A stretch of 64,000 nt of DNA from Microbacterium aoyamense (lineage in GTDB: Bacteria; Actinomycetota; Actinomycetes; Actinomycetales; Microbacteriaceae): assembly GCF_023155855.1 (NCBI RefSeq), contig NZ_JAKNUT010000005.1, positions 62,001 through 126,000 on the forward strand, given 5' to 3'. Numbering within the stretch: position 1 is the stretch's first letter; every line of letters starts with the position of its first letter. The position numbers and the translations under genes were made by a program. This document shows, one piece after another, positions 46,087-54,518 of the stretch. The notes below the pieces were generated by a model. That model was not told the DNA's origin, made no database searches, and saw only the letters and a list, made by a program, of their open reading frames with translations.

Positions 46087-47388
46087 ATGTACCTGACCTC
46101 CCGACTCCCCGTGCTCGTCGCGGTCGGCGCCGTGCCCGTCGTGCTGCTCTCGCTCGCCGGGACCGACGCCTGGCTGGCGGCGGCGGGCTGGATCGTCCTG
46201 TGCGTCGTGCTGGCGCTGGTGGATGCCGCGGCGGCCCCCGATCCGCGTCTGGTCCGGGTCGAGCGGTCGGCGCCGGTGCGCGCGCGACTCGGCGAGGTCG
46301 TGGAGGTCAGCACCCGGCTGCGCAACACGGGCGGACGGACGTTCCGCGGCCGCGTGCGCGACGCGTGGCAGCCGACGGCGGGCGCGCCGCCCCAGCATCC
46401 ATCGATCGTGATCCCGCCCGGCGAGAGTCGCGTCGTGCGCACGCCGCTCGCGCCGCGCCGGCGCGGCGAGCTGCGCAGCATGTTCGTCGCCCTGCGGTCG
46501 GTCGGGCCGCTGCGTCTCGCGGGGCGGCAGGCGCGCATCGACGACGTCGGGGCGATCCGCGTCCTTCCGCCGTTCACCTCGCGCCGCCACTTGCCGTCGC
46601 GCCTCGCCCGGCTGCGCGAGCTCGACGGCGCGACGAGCATCCAGGTGCGCGGGCCGGGCACCGAGTTCGACAGTCTGCGCGAGTACGTCCGCGGCGACGA
46701 CGTGCGATCGATCGACTGGCGCGCCACGGCGAGATCGTCCACGACGATGCTCCGCACGTGGCGGCCCGAGCGCGACCGTCACGTCGTGATCGTGATCGAC
46801 ACGGGGCGCACGGCCGCCGCTCGCGTCGGCGACGGCGTGCGACTGGATGCCGCGATGGAGGCCGCGCTGCTGCTCGCGGCGCTCGCGCAGCGCGCCGGGG
46901 ACCACGTGCACCTGCTGATGTTCGACCGCGTCGTGCGCGCACGCGTGACCCGGCACGACGGACCGGGCCTGCTCCCCGCGATGGTCGACGCGATGGCGAC
47001 CGTCGAGGCGACCCTGATCGACACCGACTGGGATGCCGCGTTCGCCGAAGTGCGCGCCCTCACGTCGCGTCCGTCCCTCGTGGTTCTGCTGACCGCTCAG
47101 GACTCCGTCGAGAGCTCGCGGGGATTCCTCGGGTCGCTCCCCGCCCTGACTGCTCGCGCACACGTTCTCGTCGGGACCGTGGCGGACGCACCCGCGCCGA
47201 CGGCGGAGCGCCCCGACGTCGACGAGGTCTATCGCGAGGCGGCCGCCGCCCGCGCCGCGGCGGACGCGGGTCGCGTCGCGGCCGCGATCGGGCGCGCGCA
47301 CGCCGAGGCCGTCACCGACACGGCGGACGACCTGCCGCCGCGGATCGCCGACCGCTACCTGGCGCTCAAGGCCGCCGGCCGCCTCTAG
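46087..47388 (+). CDS. DUF58 domain (vWA-like) membrane-anchored protein
   Basis: A 433-aa protein with two transmembrane helices near the N-terminus (about residues 8-42), a beta-sandwich domain, then the DUF58 signature SLREYVRGDDVRSIDWRATA and a vWA-like domain with VIVIDTGRTAAARVGDGVRL. The serine of the usual DxSxS metal site is replaced within DTGRT. It starts 2 bp after the moxR stop and ends the operon, followed by a strong hairpin. Confidence 0.92.
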   Translation: MYLTSRLPVLVAVGAVPVVLLSLAGTDAWLAAAGWIVLCVVLALVDAAAAPDPRLVRVERSAPVRARLGEVVEVSTRLRNTGGRTFRGRVRDAWQPTAGAPPQHPSIVIPPGESRVVRTPLAPRRRGELRSMFVALRSVGPLRLAGRQARIDDVGAIRVLPPFTSRRHLPSRLARLRELDGATSIQVRGPGTEFDSLREYVRGDDVRSIDWRATARSSTTMLRTWRPERDRHVVIVIDTGRTAAARVGDGVRLDAAMEAALLLAALAQRAGDHVHLLMFDRVVRARVTRHDGPGLLPAMVDAMATVEATLIDTDWDAAFAEVRALTSRPSLVVLLTAQDSVESSRGFLGSLPALTARAHVLVGTVADAPAPTAERPDVDEVYREAAAARAAADAGRVAAAIGRAHAEAVTDTADDLPPRIADRYLALKAAGRL

Positions 47389-47436
47389 CGACGCCCTGTC
47401 CCCGCGGTGTGGACTCGCGCGTGCTCACGGAAACGA

Positions 47437-47467
47437 CGACAGCCCCGGCGAAACGCCGGGGCTGTCG
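47437..47467. terminator. Strong hairpin terminator between DUF58 and aqpZ genes
   Basis: CGACAGCCCCGGCG (47437-47450), loop AAA and CGCCGGGGCTGTCG (47454-47467) form a perfect 14-bp stem. It lies in the 91-bp gap between two convergent genes and can serve both strands. There is no clear T-tract. Confidence 0.8.
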
Positions 47468-47479
47468 AGGATCCGAGGA

Positions 47480-48124
47480 TCAGGACTTGGCGGGCAGCTT
47501 GTCGTGCGCGTTGAACACGCGGAAGACGAGCGCGGCGATCGCGCCGCCCACGATCGGAGCGACGAAGTACAGCCAGTAGGAGCCCCACGCGAAGTTGCCG
47601 TGAACGGCGAGGCCGAGCGCGACGGCGGGGTTGAAGCCGCCTCCCGAGACGCTGCCGAAGCCGACCGCGCCGACGAAGACCGTCGAACCGATCGCGAGGC
47701 CGTAGAACGAGTTGTTCGGGTGGTCCTTCGACGTCGCGACGTTCAGGACGACATAGACCAGCACGAAGGTCCACAGCGCCTCGACGAGGAACGCGGGGCC
47801 GACCTCGACCTCGAGCGCCGCATCCGGCGCCGGGAAGAGGGCGAATGCGACGAGCGCGGCCAGCACGCCGCCGACGAGCTGCGCGACGATGTAGGCCACC
47901 ATGCCCACGGCGTCGATCGCACCGCGCAGCCACACGCCGACCGAGACGGCGGGGTTGAGGTGCGCACCCGAGATGTGTCCCGTGGCGTAGACCATGATCA
48001 TGAGCGCGAAGCCGATCGCGAGAGGCGCGAAGGGGCTGCCGCTGCTGACGGCCGCGATGATGGCGAAGACGAAGATGAACGTGCCGACCAGTTCGGCCAG
48101 CGCACTGCGAAGTGTGCCCGACAT
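47480..48124 (-). CDS. Aquaporin (MIP family), AqpZ-like
   Basis: A six-helix water channel of 214 aa. Both pore loops carry an intact NPA box (SGAHLNPAVSVGVWL and GGGFNPAVALGLAV). It opens with ALAELVGTFIFVFAIIAAVS and has VEALWTFVLVYVVLNVATSK in the second half. The NPA-V after the second box, instead of the NPA-R of most channels, changes the selectivity-filter arginine, so conduction of water versus glycerol is uncertain. The start ATG follows GGAGGAG, hence a leadered message. It diverges from a second aquaporin gene. Confidence 0.92.
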   Translation of the reverse strand: MSGTLRSALAELVGTFIFVFAIIAAVSSGSPFAPLAIGFALMIMVYATGHISGAHLNPAVSVGVWLRGAIDAVGMVAYIVAQLVGGVLAALVAFALFPAPDAALEVEVGPAFLVEALWTFVLVYVVLNVATSKDHPNNSFYGLAIGSTVFVGAVGFGSVSGGGFNPAVALGLAVHGNFAWGSYWLYFVAPIVGGAIAALVFRVFNAHDKLPAKS

Positions 48125-48248
48125 GAAGTGTGCTCCTCCTGTAGAAATGAACGCGGACGATGCGCGTCACCGACGCTGACACTAGTCCACCATCAGCGAA
48201 TTCACAGGTAATGAGCGCCGAGCGGCGTGAACTCCGAAGGACGGCTCC

Positions 48249-49010
48249 ATGAACGACTCCCCCACGCCGGCCCGCTCTTCGAGGGCCCCGCTGGTCGCGG
48301 AGGCGCTCGGCACCTTCATCCTGGTGCTGGCCGTCATATCGACAGCGCTCTTCGCCGCCGGATTCGGCGAGGGAACGGAATCCGCGAACAAGGGAGTGGG
48401 CTTCATCGGCGTCTCGTTCGCCGTCGGTCTCGCACTCGCAGCGGGCATCTACGCGTTCGGGCCCGTCTCGGGCGGTCACTTCAACCCTGCGGTGACGGTC
48501 GGGCTCGCGGCCGCCGGACGCTTCCCCTGGCGCGGCGTGCTCGGCTACGTGATCGCCCAGGTCATCGGCGGCGCGGTCGCGACGACACTCATCGTGCTCA
48601 TCGGACTCTTCGGACCCACAGGGTGGCTCTCCACGGTCCAGGACGGCGGGTTCGCATCCAACGGCTTCGGCTCCCGCTCCCCCGGCGGGTTCGAGATGGG
48701 CGCCGCGATCCTGGTCGAAGCACTCTTCACGGCGGTGTTCGTCCTCGTGATCCTGGGCGTCACCCATGCTCAGCGCGGTTCGCGAGCCGTCGCGGGACTG
48801 ATCATCGGGTTGACACTCGCCGTCATCCATCTCGCGACGATCCCCATCGACAACACGTCGATCAACCCCGCGCGCTCGATCGCCACCGCGATCTACGGCG
48901 GATTCGACGCACTCGCCCAGCTGTGGGTGTTCCTCGTCTTCCCGATCCTCGGCGCCCTCATCGCGGGCTACGCGTACCGAGCGATGTTCGGCGGCGCGGA
49001 GGAGGAGTGA
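48249..49010 (+). CDS. Aquaporin (MIP family), second copy
   Basis: A 253-aa channel. The first pore loop is SGGHFNPAVTVGLAA and the second NTSINPARSIATAI, with the canonical arginine after NPA, as in orthodox AqpZ. VAEALGTFILVLAVISTALF begins the first helix. A longer loop between helices 3 and 4 (DGGFASNGFGSRSPGGFEMG) distinguishes it from its neighbour. The ATG follows GAAGGA by 8 nt. The 124-bp gap to the divergent gene holds no clear shared operator. Confidence 0.92.
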   Translation: MNDSPTPARSSRAPLVAEALGTFILVLAVISTALFAAGFGEGTESANKGVGFIGVSFAVGLALAAGIYAFGPVSGGHFNPAVTVGLAAAGRFPWRGVLGYVIAQVIGGAVATTLIVLIGLFGPTGWLSTVQDGGFASNGFGSRSPGGFEMGAAILVEALFTAVFVLVILGVTHAQRGSRAVAGLIIGLTLAVIHLATIPIDNTSINPARSIATAIYGGFDALAQLWVFLVFPILGALIAGYAYRAMFGGAEEE

Positions 49011-49013
49011 CGC

Positions 49014-50009
49014 TCACCCTGCGACGAGGGTCGGAGTGCCCGCTTCGTACTCCGTGAGGTCGCCCGTCTCGCCCTGCCGCACGGCGCGACCGCCGACAAC
49101 GAGCATGTAGAGGAGGAAGAGCGCGAGCGCCGCCGCGCCGATGCCGATCTTGACGGGCCAGGGCCACGGCTGCGCCGTGACGAATCCCTCGATGAGACCC
49201 GAGACGCCCAGCGCGATGACGAGTCCGATCGCGATCGTCGCCAACGATCTGCCCGCGGCGGCGAGCGCCTCACCGCGAGGCCGGGGGCCGGGGGCCACCC
49301 ACGCCCAGAAGATGTGGAGGCCCGCGGCGCACGCGACGAAGATGCACGTGAGTTCGAGCAGACCATGGGGCGCGATGAAGAGCAGGAAGACGTCGGCGCG
49401 ATCAGCCGAGATCATGACCGCGGCGGCCGTGCCGACGCCGACGGCGTTCTGCACGACGACCATGAGCGGCCAGACGCCCGTGATGCCGAAGAGGACGCAC
49501 TGCGCGGCGATCCACGCGTTGTTCGTCCAGACGGTGCCGGCGAAGACGGCCGCGGGGTTCTCGCTGTAGTAGTCGGTGAACGAGTTCTCGGCGTAGTAGT
49601 CGAGCTCTGCCTGCGACCCGAGTGTCGCCAGCAGCACCGGATCGCTCGAGATCCACAACGCGACGATCGTGCCTGTGATGAGGAAGCCGACGGCGATCAC
49701 GAGGGTCGTCCACCGGACGCGGTAGAGCGCGGCTGGCAGCTGCAGGGCGAAGAACCGCGGGATCTGGCGGAGCACGTTCTCGGGCGCGCCCGTCAGACGC
49801 AGCCGCGCGCGGGCGAGCATCGTCGAAACGTGGTCGCCCTGTCGCGTGCGCCCCGCGGAGGTCTTGAGATCGGCCAGGTCGGCCGAAGCCGCCTGATAGC
49901 GCGTCACCAGTTCGTCGGCCTCGGCTCCGCTGAGGTGTCGCGCGCGGCTCAGCTCGTCCAGACGCGCCCATTCCTCGCGGCGGGCTGCGGTGAGGGCGTC
50001 GAGGTCCAT
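49014..50009 (-). CDS. Stage II sporulation protein M (SpoIIM)-like membrane protein
   Basis: A 331-aa integral membrane protein. The soluble N-terminus has REEWARLDELSRARHLSGAE, ADELVTRYQAASADLADLKT, the typical lead-in of actinobacterial SpoIIM proteins, followed by five or six transmembrane helices (VFAGTVWTNNAWIAAQCVLF; FIAPHGLLELTCIFVACAAG). Actinobacteria like this do not sporulate, so the name reflects family only. The ATG at 50009 has TACAGT 7 nt upstream and no ribosome binding site. It diverges from the RDD gene over only 16 bp, an arrangement that belongs to the MoxR/DUF58 module. Confidence 0.9.
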   Translation of the reverse strand: MDLDALTAARREEWARLDELSRARHLSGAEADELVTRYQAASADLADLKTSAGRTRQGDHVSTMLARARLRLTGAPENVLRQIPRFFALQLPAALYRVRWTTLVIAVGFLITGTIVALWISSDPVLLATLGSQAELDYYAENSFTDYYSENPAAVFAGTVWTNNAWIAAQCVLFGITGVWPLMVVVQNAVGVGTAAAVMISADRADVFLLFIAPHGLLELTCIFVACAAGLHIFWAWVAPGPRPRGEALAAAGRSLATIAIGLVIALGVSGLIEGFVTAQPWPWPVKIGIGAAALALFLLYMLVVGGRAVRQGETGDLTEYEAGTPTLVAG

Positions 50010-50025
50010 TTGCTTTACTGTAACC
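50010..50025. promoter_or_regulatory. 16-bp bidirectional promoter gap
   Basis: The gap contains the small palindrome TTAC-T-GTAA (50015-50023). On the minus strand TACAGT is 7 nt from the SpoIIM ATG. On the plus strand TACTGT is only 4 nt from the RDD GTG (or TTTACT 6 nt). A single symmetric -10 may serve both genes; the plus-strand assignment is weaker. Confidence 0.4.
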
Positions 50026-50850
50026 GTGCCCGCTGCCAGCCGATCCGCGACGATCCACCAGGACGAGGTCCTCACTGGAGAAGCGGTCGCGCTCGATGTG
50101 CAGCCGATCGGCTTCTTCCTGCGCGGGCTCGGGACCTTCATCGACATGCTCGCCGGTGTCGCGCTCTTCCTCCTCTACACGGTCGTCGCGACCTACCTGT
50201 TCGGCATGAGCATCCTCGACGCGTCCGCGGGACGCATCGTGACGATCGTGATGCTCGTGCTCGTCATGGTCGTCGTGCCGACGGCCGTCGAGACCGCCAC
50301 CCGCGGTCGCAGCCTCGGAAAACTCGCCGTCGGAGGCCGCATCGTCCGCAGCGACGGCGGGGCGAGCGGCTTCCGTCAGGCCTTCATCCGCGCGCTCGTG
50401 GGCGTGTTCGAGCTGTGGTTCACGCTCGGCGCGGTCGCCGCGATCGTGGGCGCGTTCACGCCCCGCTCGCAGCGCTTGGGCGATCTGCTCGCCGGCACGT
50501 ACAGCGAGCGCACCCGCACTCCTCCGCTGCCGCCGCCGGCGCCGGACGTCCCCGAGCCCCTCGAGGCGTGGGCTCAGGTGGCCGACGTCGTGCGTCTGCC
50601 CGATCGCCTGTCGCGCCGCATCGCGCAGTTCGCGCAGAGCGCGCCCGGCATGGAGCCCTCCGCACGCGCGCGGGCAGCAGCATCCCTCGCCGCCGAGGCC
50701 GCGCCCTTCGTCTCGCCCGTTCCCGCCGTCGACCCCGAGACGTTCCTGCGCGGCGCCGCCGCCGTGCGCCGTGACCGTGAGCTGCGGGCACTCCGGCTCG
50801 AGGACGAGCGCGTGGCCGCGCTGACGTCGGGAGACGCTCAGTACCGGTAG
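50026..50850 (+). CDS. RDD-family membrane protein
   Basis: A 274-aa protein whose RDD domain has three or four transmembrane helices between residues 25 and 150, with the family arginine replaced by G in [19 protein letters not shown] and the second element [19 protein letters not shown] conserved. The cytoplasmic tail of about 110 residues is helical and charged. It is a partner of the SpoIIM/MoxR/DUF58 module. The GTG at 50026 is fixed only by conservation. It overlaps the convergent ahcY gene by 13 bp. Confidence 0.88.
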   Translation: MPAASRSATIHQDEVLTGEAVALDVQPIGFFLRGLGTFIDMLAGVALFLLYTVVATYLFGMSILDASAGRIVTIVMLVLVMVVVPTAVETATRGRSLGKLAVGGRIVRSDGGASGFRQAFIRALVGVFELWFTLGAVAAIVGAFTPRSQRLGDLLAGTYSERTRTPPLPPPAPDVPEPLEAWAQVADVVRLPDRLSRRIAQFAQSAPGMEPSARARAAASLAAEAAPFVSPVPAVDPETFLRGAAAVRRDRELRALRLEDERVAALTSGDAQYR

Positions 50851-52328
50851 TGGTCCAGTTTGTAGGGGCCCTCGATCGGAACGCCGATGTACGCCGCCTG
50901 CTCGGGGGTGAGTTCGGTCAGTTCGACGCCGAGCGCCGCGAGGTGCAGGCGTGCGACCTTCTCGTCGAGCGTCTTGGGCAGCGTGTAGACGCCGACCGGA
51001 TAGTCGCCCGGTTTCGTGAAGAGCTCGATCTGGGCGAGCACCTGGTTCGTGAACGACGCGCTCATGACGAACGACGGATGCCCTGTCGCGTTCCCGAGGT
51101 TCATCAGACGGCCCTCGCTCAGCACGAGCACGCTGCGCCCGTTCGGCAAGCGCCATTCGTGCACCTGCGGTTTGATCTCGATGCGCTCGGCCCCGGGGAT
51201 CGCGGCGAGGCCCGCCATGTCGATCTCGTCGTCGAAGTGCCCGACGTTGCCGACGATCGCAAGGTGCTTGAGCCCGAGCAGGTGCTCGGGGGTCACGACA
51301 CGGGTGTTGCCCGTGCCCGTGATGAGGATGTCGATGCGGTCCAGCACCGACTCCAGCCGTGCGACCTCGAACCCGTCCATCGCTGCCTGCAGCGCGCAGA
51401 TCGGATCGATCTCGCCCACGATGACGCGGGCGCCCTGGCCGCGCAGAGCCTCGGACGCCCCCTTGCCGACGTCGCCGTAACCGACGACGAACGCGGTCTT
51501 GCCGCCGATGAGCACATCCGTCGCCCGGTTGATGCCGTCGGGCAGCGAATGACGGATGCCGTACGTGTTGTCGAACTTGGACTTCGTCACCGAGTCGTTG
51601 ACGTTGATGGCGGGGAACAGGAGCGACCCGGCGGCTGCGAGCTCGTACAGCCGGTGGACTCCCGTCGTGGTCTCCTCCGTCACCCCGACGATGCCCGCGG
51701 CCATGCGCGTGAACCGCTGCGGATCCTGCTCCAGGCTGCGCCGAAGGGTCTCGAGCACGATGCCGTACTCGTGCGAGTCCGAGGTGCTCACCACGGGCAC
51801 TGCGCCCGCCGCCTCGAACGCGACGCCGCGATGCACGAGCAGCGTCGCATCCCCGCCGTCGTCGAGGATGAGGTTCGGGCCGTCGAACCCTTCGGCCGAC
51901 CAGTCGAAGATGCGATCCGCGAGCGCCCAGTACTCCTCGAGCGTCTCGCCCTTGAAGGCGAAGACCGGCACGCCGGCCGGGGCGTCTACGGTGCCGGTCG
52001 GCCCCACGACGACCGCCGCGGCCGCTTCGTCCTGCGTCGAGAAGATGTTGCAGCTCGCCCAGCGCACCTGTGCGCCGAGCGCCGTGAGCGTCTCGATGAG
52101 CACGCCCGTCTGCACGGTCATGTGGAGGGACCCCGCGATGCGGGCCCCGCGTAGCGGCTGCGACGGACCGAACTCCTCGCGCAGCGCCATGAGGCCCGGC
52201 ATCTCGTGTTCGGCGAGGCGCAGCTGGTGGCGCCCCGCTTCGGCGAGCGACAGATCGGCGACGACGAAGTCGAAAGGACGACCGGATGCCGCGGCCGCGG
52301 CATCCGTCATGAGACCCGGTGTGGACAT
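50838..52328 (-). CDS. ahcY: Adenosylhomocysteinase (S-adenosyl-L-homocysteine hydrolase)
   Basis: An NAD-dependent hydrolase of 496 aa that splits S-adenosylhomocysteine to adenosine and homocysteine, keeping the methyl cycle running. Motifs: [35 protein letters not shown], the NAD loop [20 protein letters not shown] and the C-terminal [10 protein letters not shown] that closes the partner's NAD site. The ATG at 52328 has GATGAT 6 nt upstream and no ribosome binding site. It corresponds in position to sahH near mtrA in mycobacteria. Confidence 0.97.
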   Translation of the reverse strand: MSTPGLMTDAAAAASGRPFDFVVADLSLAEAGRHQLRLAEHEMPGLMALREEFGPSQPLRGARIAGSLHMTVQTGVLIETLTALGAQVRWASCNIFSTQDEAAAAVVVGPTGTVDAPAGVPVFAFKGETLEEYWALADRIFDWSAEGFDGPNLILDDGGDATLLVHRGVAFEAAGAVPVVSTSDSHEYGIVLETLRRSLEQDPQRFTRMAAGIVGVTEETTTGVHRLYELAAAGSLLFPAINVNDSVTKSKFDNTYGIRHSLPDGINRATDVLIGGKTAFVVGYGDVGKGASEALRGQGARVIVGEIDPICALQAAMDGFEVARLESVLDRIDILITGTGNTRVVTPEHLLGLKHLAIVGNVGHFDDEIDMAGLAAIPGAERIEIKPQVHEWRLPNGRSVLVLSEGRLMNLGNATGHPSFVMSASFTNQVLAQIELFTKPGDYPVGVYTLPKTLDEKVARLHLAALGVELTELTPEQAAYIGVPIEGPYKLDHYRY

Positions 52329-52367
52329 GACCCGATCATCCCACGGCGCGCGCGGCGCGCACGGGTG

Positions 52368-52574
52368 TCAGACGCGCAGCGTCTCGTGCCGCACGACGAC
52401 CCATCCCTTGGGAACCGAGAGGCGCTCGGTGTGGATCGCGCACAGGTCGTGGGCGTGCGGATCGCCGCCCGCGCCGAGCGGCCCGACCGCGGCCATCTGA
52501 TCGCCGTAGTCGTAGGTGAGGGTCGACACGGCCTCTCGGGCGCATCCCACTTTGGAGCAGAGTCTCTCGCGCAT
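52368..52574 (-). CDS. DUF3499 protein, small zinc-ribbon-like
   Basis: A 68-aa protein, MRERLCSKVGCAREAVSTLT then YDYGDQMAAVGPL and DPHAHDLCAIHTERLSVPKG. Two cysteine pairs or Cys/His (C6, C11 and the later C-x2-H) suggest a small metal-binding fold. Function is unknown, but it is conserved across Actinobacteria next to the same divergent gene (Rv3258c/Rv3259 in M. tuberculosis). The ATG at 52574 has TAGTGT 7 nt upstream, predicting a leaderless message. Confidence 0.88.
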   Translation of the reverse strand: MRERLCSKVGCAREAVSTLTYDYGDQMAAVGPLGAGGDPHAHDLCAIHTERLSVPKGWVVVRHETLRV

Positions 52575-52644
52575 CGCCTCGACACTAATGCCGCCGACGA
52601 GATGGATCGGGATGCCGCGCCGCCTGACCGAGGCCTGCCCGCCG

Positions 52645-52650
52645 TAGGAT
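52645..52650 (+). promoter_or_regulatory. -10 element of a probable leaderless transcript
   Basis: TAGGAT is exactly 6 nt before the ATG at 52657. With TAGTGT on the minus strand (52582-52587) it makes the 82-bp gap to DUF3499 a two-way leaderless promoter region. Confidence 0.5.
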
Positions 52651-52656
52651 GGGCGC

Positions 52657-53100
52657 ATGGCGTGGCGGAAGGCATCGAACAGCGCGCCCGCGCCCCGTCG
52701 ACGGCCCGCACGCCACGGCCGTCACGGCCGCGTCGGACGCAGCCCGGTCGTGCGGCCTCCGCTTCCGCCCCTGGACACGCGCATCGATCGCTTCGACCTC
52801 GCGGTCGGCACGGCGGCCGAGTTCCTGCGCTCCGCGTGGCCGGAACTGCGCGACGTGAGCTTCGAGATCGCCGACATGCCCCTCGCCGCCGACGAGCAGG
52901 GCATCCCCCGCTGGCGGGTCCTCGCCGACGAGAAGCGCATCATCCTCTTCCGGCTGCCCATCGAGCGGTTGAGCCATCTGCACCGTGACGACGAGCTGCA
53001 TCGCCGGATGATGGTCGAGGGCAGCGTCTTCCGCGCCGCCGCCGAGTACCTCGACCGCGACCCGTGGGACCTCGGCCCCGAGCGCTTCCGATACTTCTAG
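52657..53100 (+). CDS. Metallopeptidase-family (zincin-like) protein lacking HExxH
   Basis: A 147-aa protein of the Rv3259-type family. The N-terminus is a basic, disordered stretch (APAPRRRPARHGRHGRVG); the fold starts at FDLAVGTAAEFLRSAWPELR and has IILFRLPIERLSHL. At the place where zincin relatives carry HExxH the sequence reads MVEGSVFRAAAEYLDRDPWD, with no metal-binding histidine pair, so peptidase activity is unlikely. It is paired divergently with DUF3499 and converges with the DUF5719 gene with a 4-bp overlap. Confidence 0.85.
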   Translation: MAWRKASNSAPAPRRRPARHGRHGRVGRSPVVRPPLPPLDTRIDRFDLAVGTAAEFLRSAWPELRDVSFEIADMPLAADEQGIPRWRVLADEKRIILFRLPIERLSHLHRDDELHRRMMVEGSVFRAAAEYLDRDPWDLGPERFRYF

Positions 53101-54518
53101 GGGTAGATCGTGATCGGCGGGGCTGCGGCATCCGCCGGCCACACGGGGAATCCGGCGAGCGCGTTGGTGGCGGTCATGCTGACGCCGGCGAGCACCTTCG
53201 CCCCGCCACCGTCGACGACGTAGGACCGACCGCTGCGCACCCGCACGGAGTCGCTCGCACCGGGCGCGAGATCGAGCGTCTCGATCTCCTCTCCGCCCGC
53301 GTCGCTCACGGTGACCAGGGCGGGACTCTCGTCGGCGTTCACGAGCGTGAGGGTGGCCGACGGCCCCGACGGCACCGAGACGAGCGAGGGCACCGTGAGC
53401 GCCGGCGACGGCAGATACCAGCCGAAGTCGCTGTCCTCGCCGAACCCGGTCGCCTGCCACACGCCCGCGACGACGGGCGCCTCGGCGATGACGTCGACGA
53501 TGTACTGGCCGACGGGCAGGCTCCCGATGCCGACCTCGGTCGGCAGGCCCGCCTCGAGCGGCACCGTCTGCGGATCGATCGCGGGCTCGTCGTCTCCGAC
53601 GCGCCGTACCGTGAGGGTCGCCTGGGCGGCTTCCGTCGGCGAGAGAACGCGCACGACGGTCGGCGCCTCGCCCGTCGTTCCCGTATCGTCGGCACCGGCC
53701 ACGATCGACACCCCCGCGATCGTGAGGATCTCGTCGGCCGAGGCGATCGCACCCGCCTGATCGATGCCACCCGGCACGAGGACGCGCGTCAGACTCGACT
53801 GCACGAACGCCTGCACGGGTGCACCCTCGGCATTCACGCGGATGACGGGACTCGACTCGCCCAGCGCGAGCCCCGACAGCGGCACGACCCGCTGGGCGCC
53901 CGCCGCCACGACGACATCGGCTCCGCCGGGCGGGACGACCGGACCGTTCGCGCCGTAGACGGTCAGCTGCACCGTCGCGGTGGACGTGCCCGGATTGGCG
54001 AGCACGACGAAGTCGGCCGCACCGACCGACGCGGAGCCGGTCACCAACCACGACTCGGTGAGCGCGGGGCGGCATGCGGTCGCGGCGAAGCCCGTGAGGT
54101 CGTCGTCGGTCACCGTCGCGGATCCGGCGGCCGCCGCATCCATCATCGAACCGGCCTCCGGCAGCAGCGTGTAGGCAGCAGGTCCCTCGCCCTGAGCGAC
54201 GTCGGGTGCCGCAAGACGCGTGGCCTCGGGTTCGGGGCTCCCCGGCGGCACACCGACCGTGACGCTCTGCGGGGCGGCCACCTCGAGTCTCGCGGCGTCG
54301 GCGGCGTCCCGGCCCTGCACGAGCACGCCGCCCGCGCAGACGAGGGTCGTCGCAGCCGGCGGGGGCGTTGCGGCGATCGCGACGGGCTCGCGCACGAGAG
54401 TCGGCCACGGCACGTGCACGGCGGTCACGACGGCGAAGACCACGCCCACCGCGACGGCCGCGCCGACCAGGAGCCGTGCGCTGGTCGTCGCCCACCGGAA
54501 GATGCGCCGATCGCTCAT
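53097..54518 (-). CDS. DUF5719-family extracytoplasmic protein
   Basis: A 473-aa protein with one N-terminal transmembrane anchor (about residues 14-36, ARLLVGAAVAVGVVFAVVTA) and a long beta-rich extracytoplasmic region made of repeated Ig-like modules (VVLANPGTSTATVQLTVYGA; LTLVNADESPALVTVSDAGG). A single Cys near residue 60 and one near 150 could form a disulfide. It is coupled to the large glycosyltransferase gene by an ATGA overlap and probably acts with it at the membrane; this pairing is typical for the whiB2 region in Actinobacteria. Confidence 0.85.
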   Translation of the reverse strand: MSDRRIFRWATTSARLLVGAAVAVGVVFAVVTAVHVPWPTLVREPVAIAATPPPAATTLVCAGGVLVQGRDAADAARLEVAAPQSVTVGVPPGSPEPEATRLAAPDVAQGEGPAAYTLLPEAGSMMDAAAAGSATVTDDDLTGFAATACRPALTESWLVTGSASVGAADFVVLANPGTSTATVQLTVYGANGPVVPPGGADVVVAAGAQRVVPLSGLALGESSPVIRVNAEGAPVQAFVQSSLTRVLVPGGIDQAGAIASADEILTIAGVSIVAGADDTGTTGEAPTVVRVLSPTEAAQATLTVRRVGDDEPAIDPQTVPLEAGLPTEVGIGSLPVGQYIVDVIAEAPVVAGVWQATGFGEDSDFGWYLPSPALTVPSLVSVPSGPSATLTLVNADESPALVTVSDAGGEEIETLDLAPGASDSVRVRSGRSYVVDGGGAKVLAGVSMTATNALAGFPVWPADAAAPPITIYP

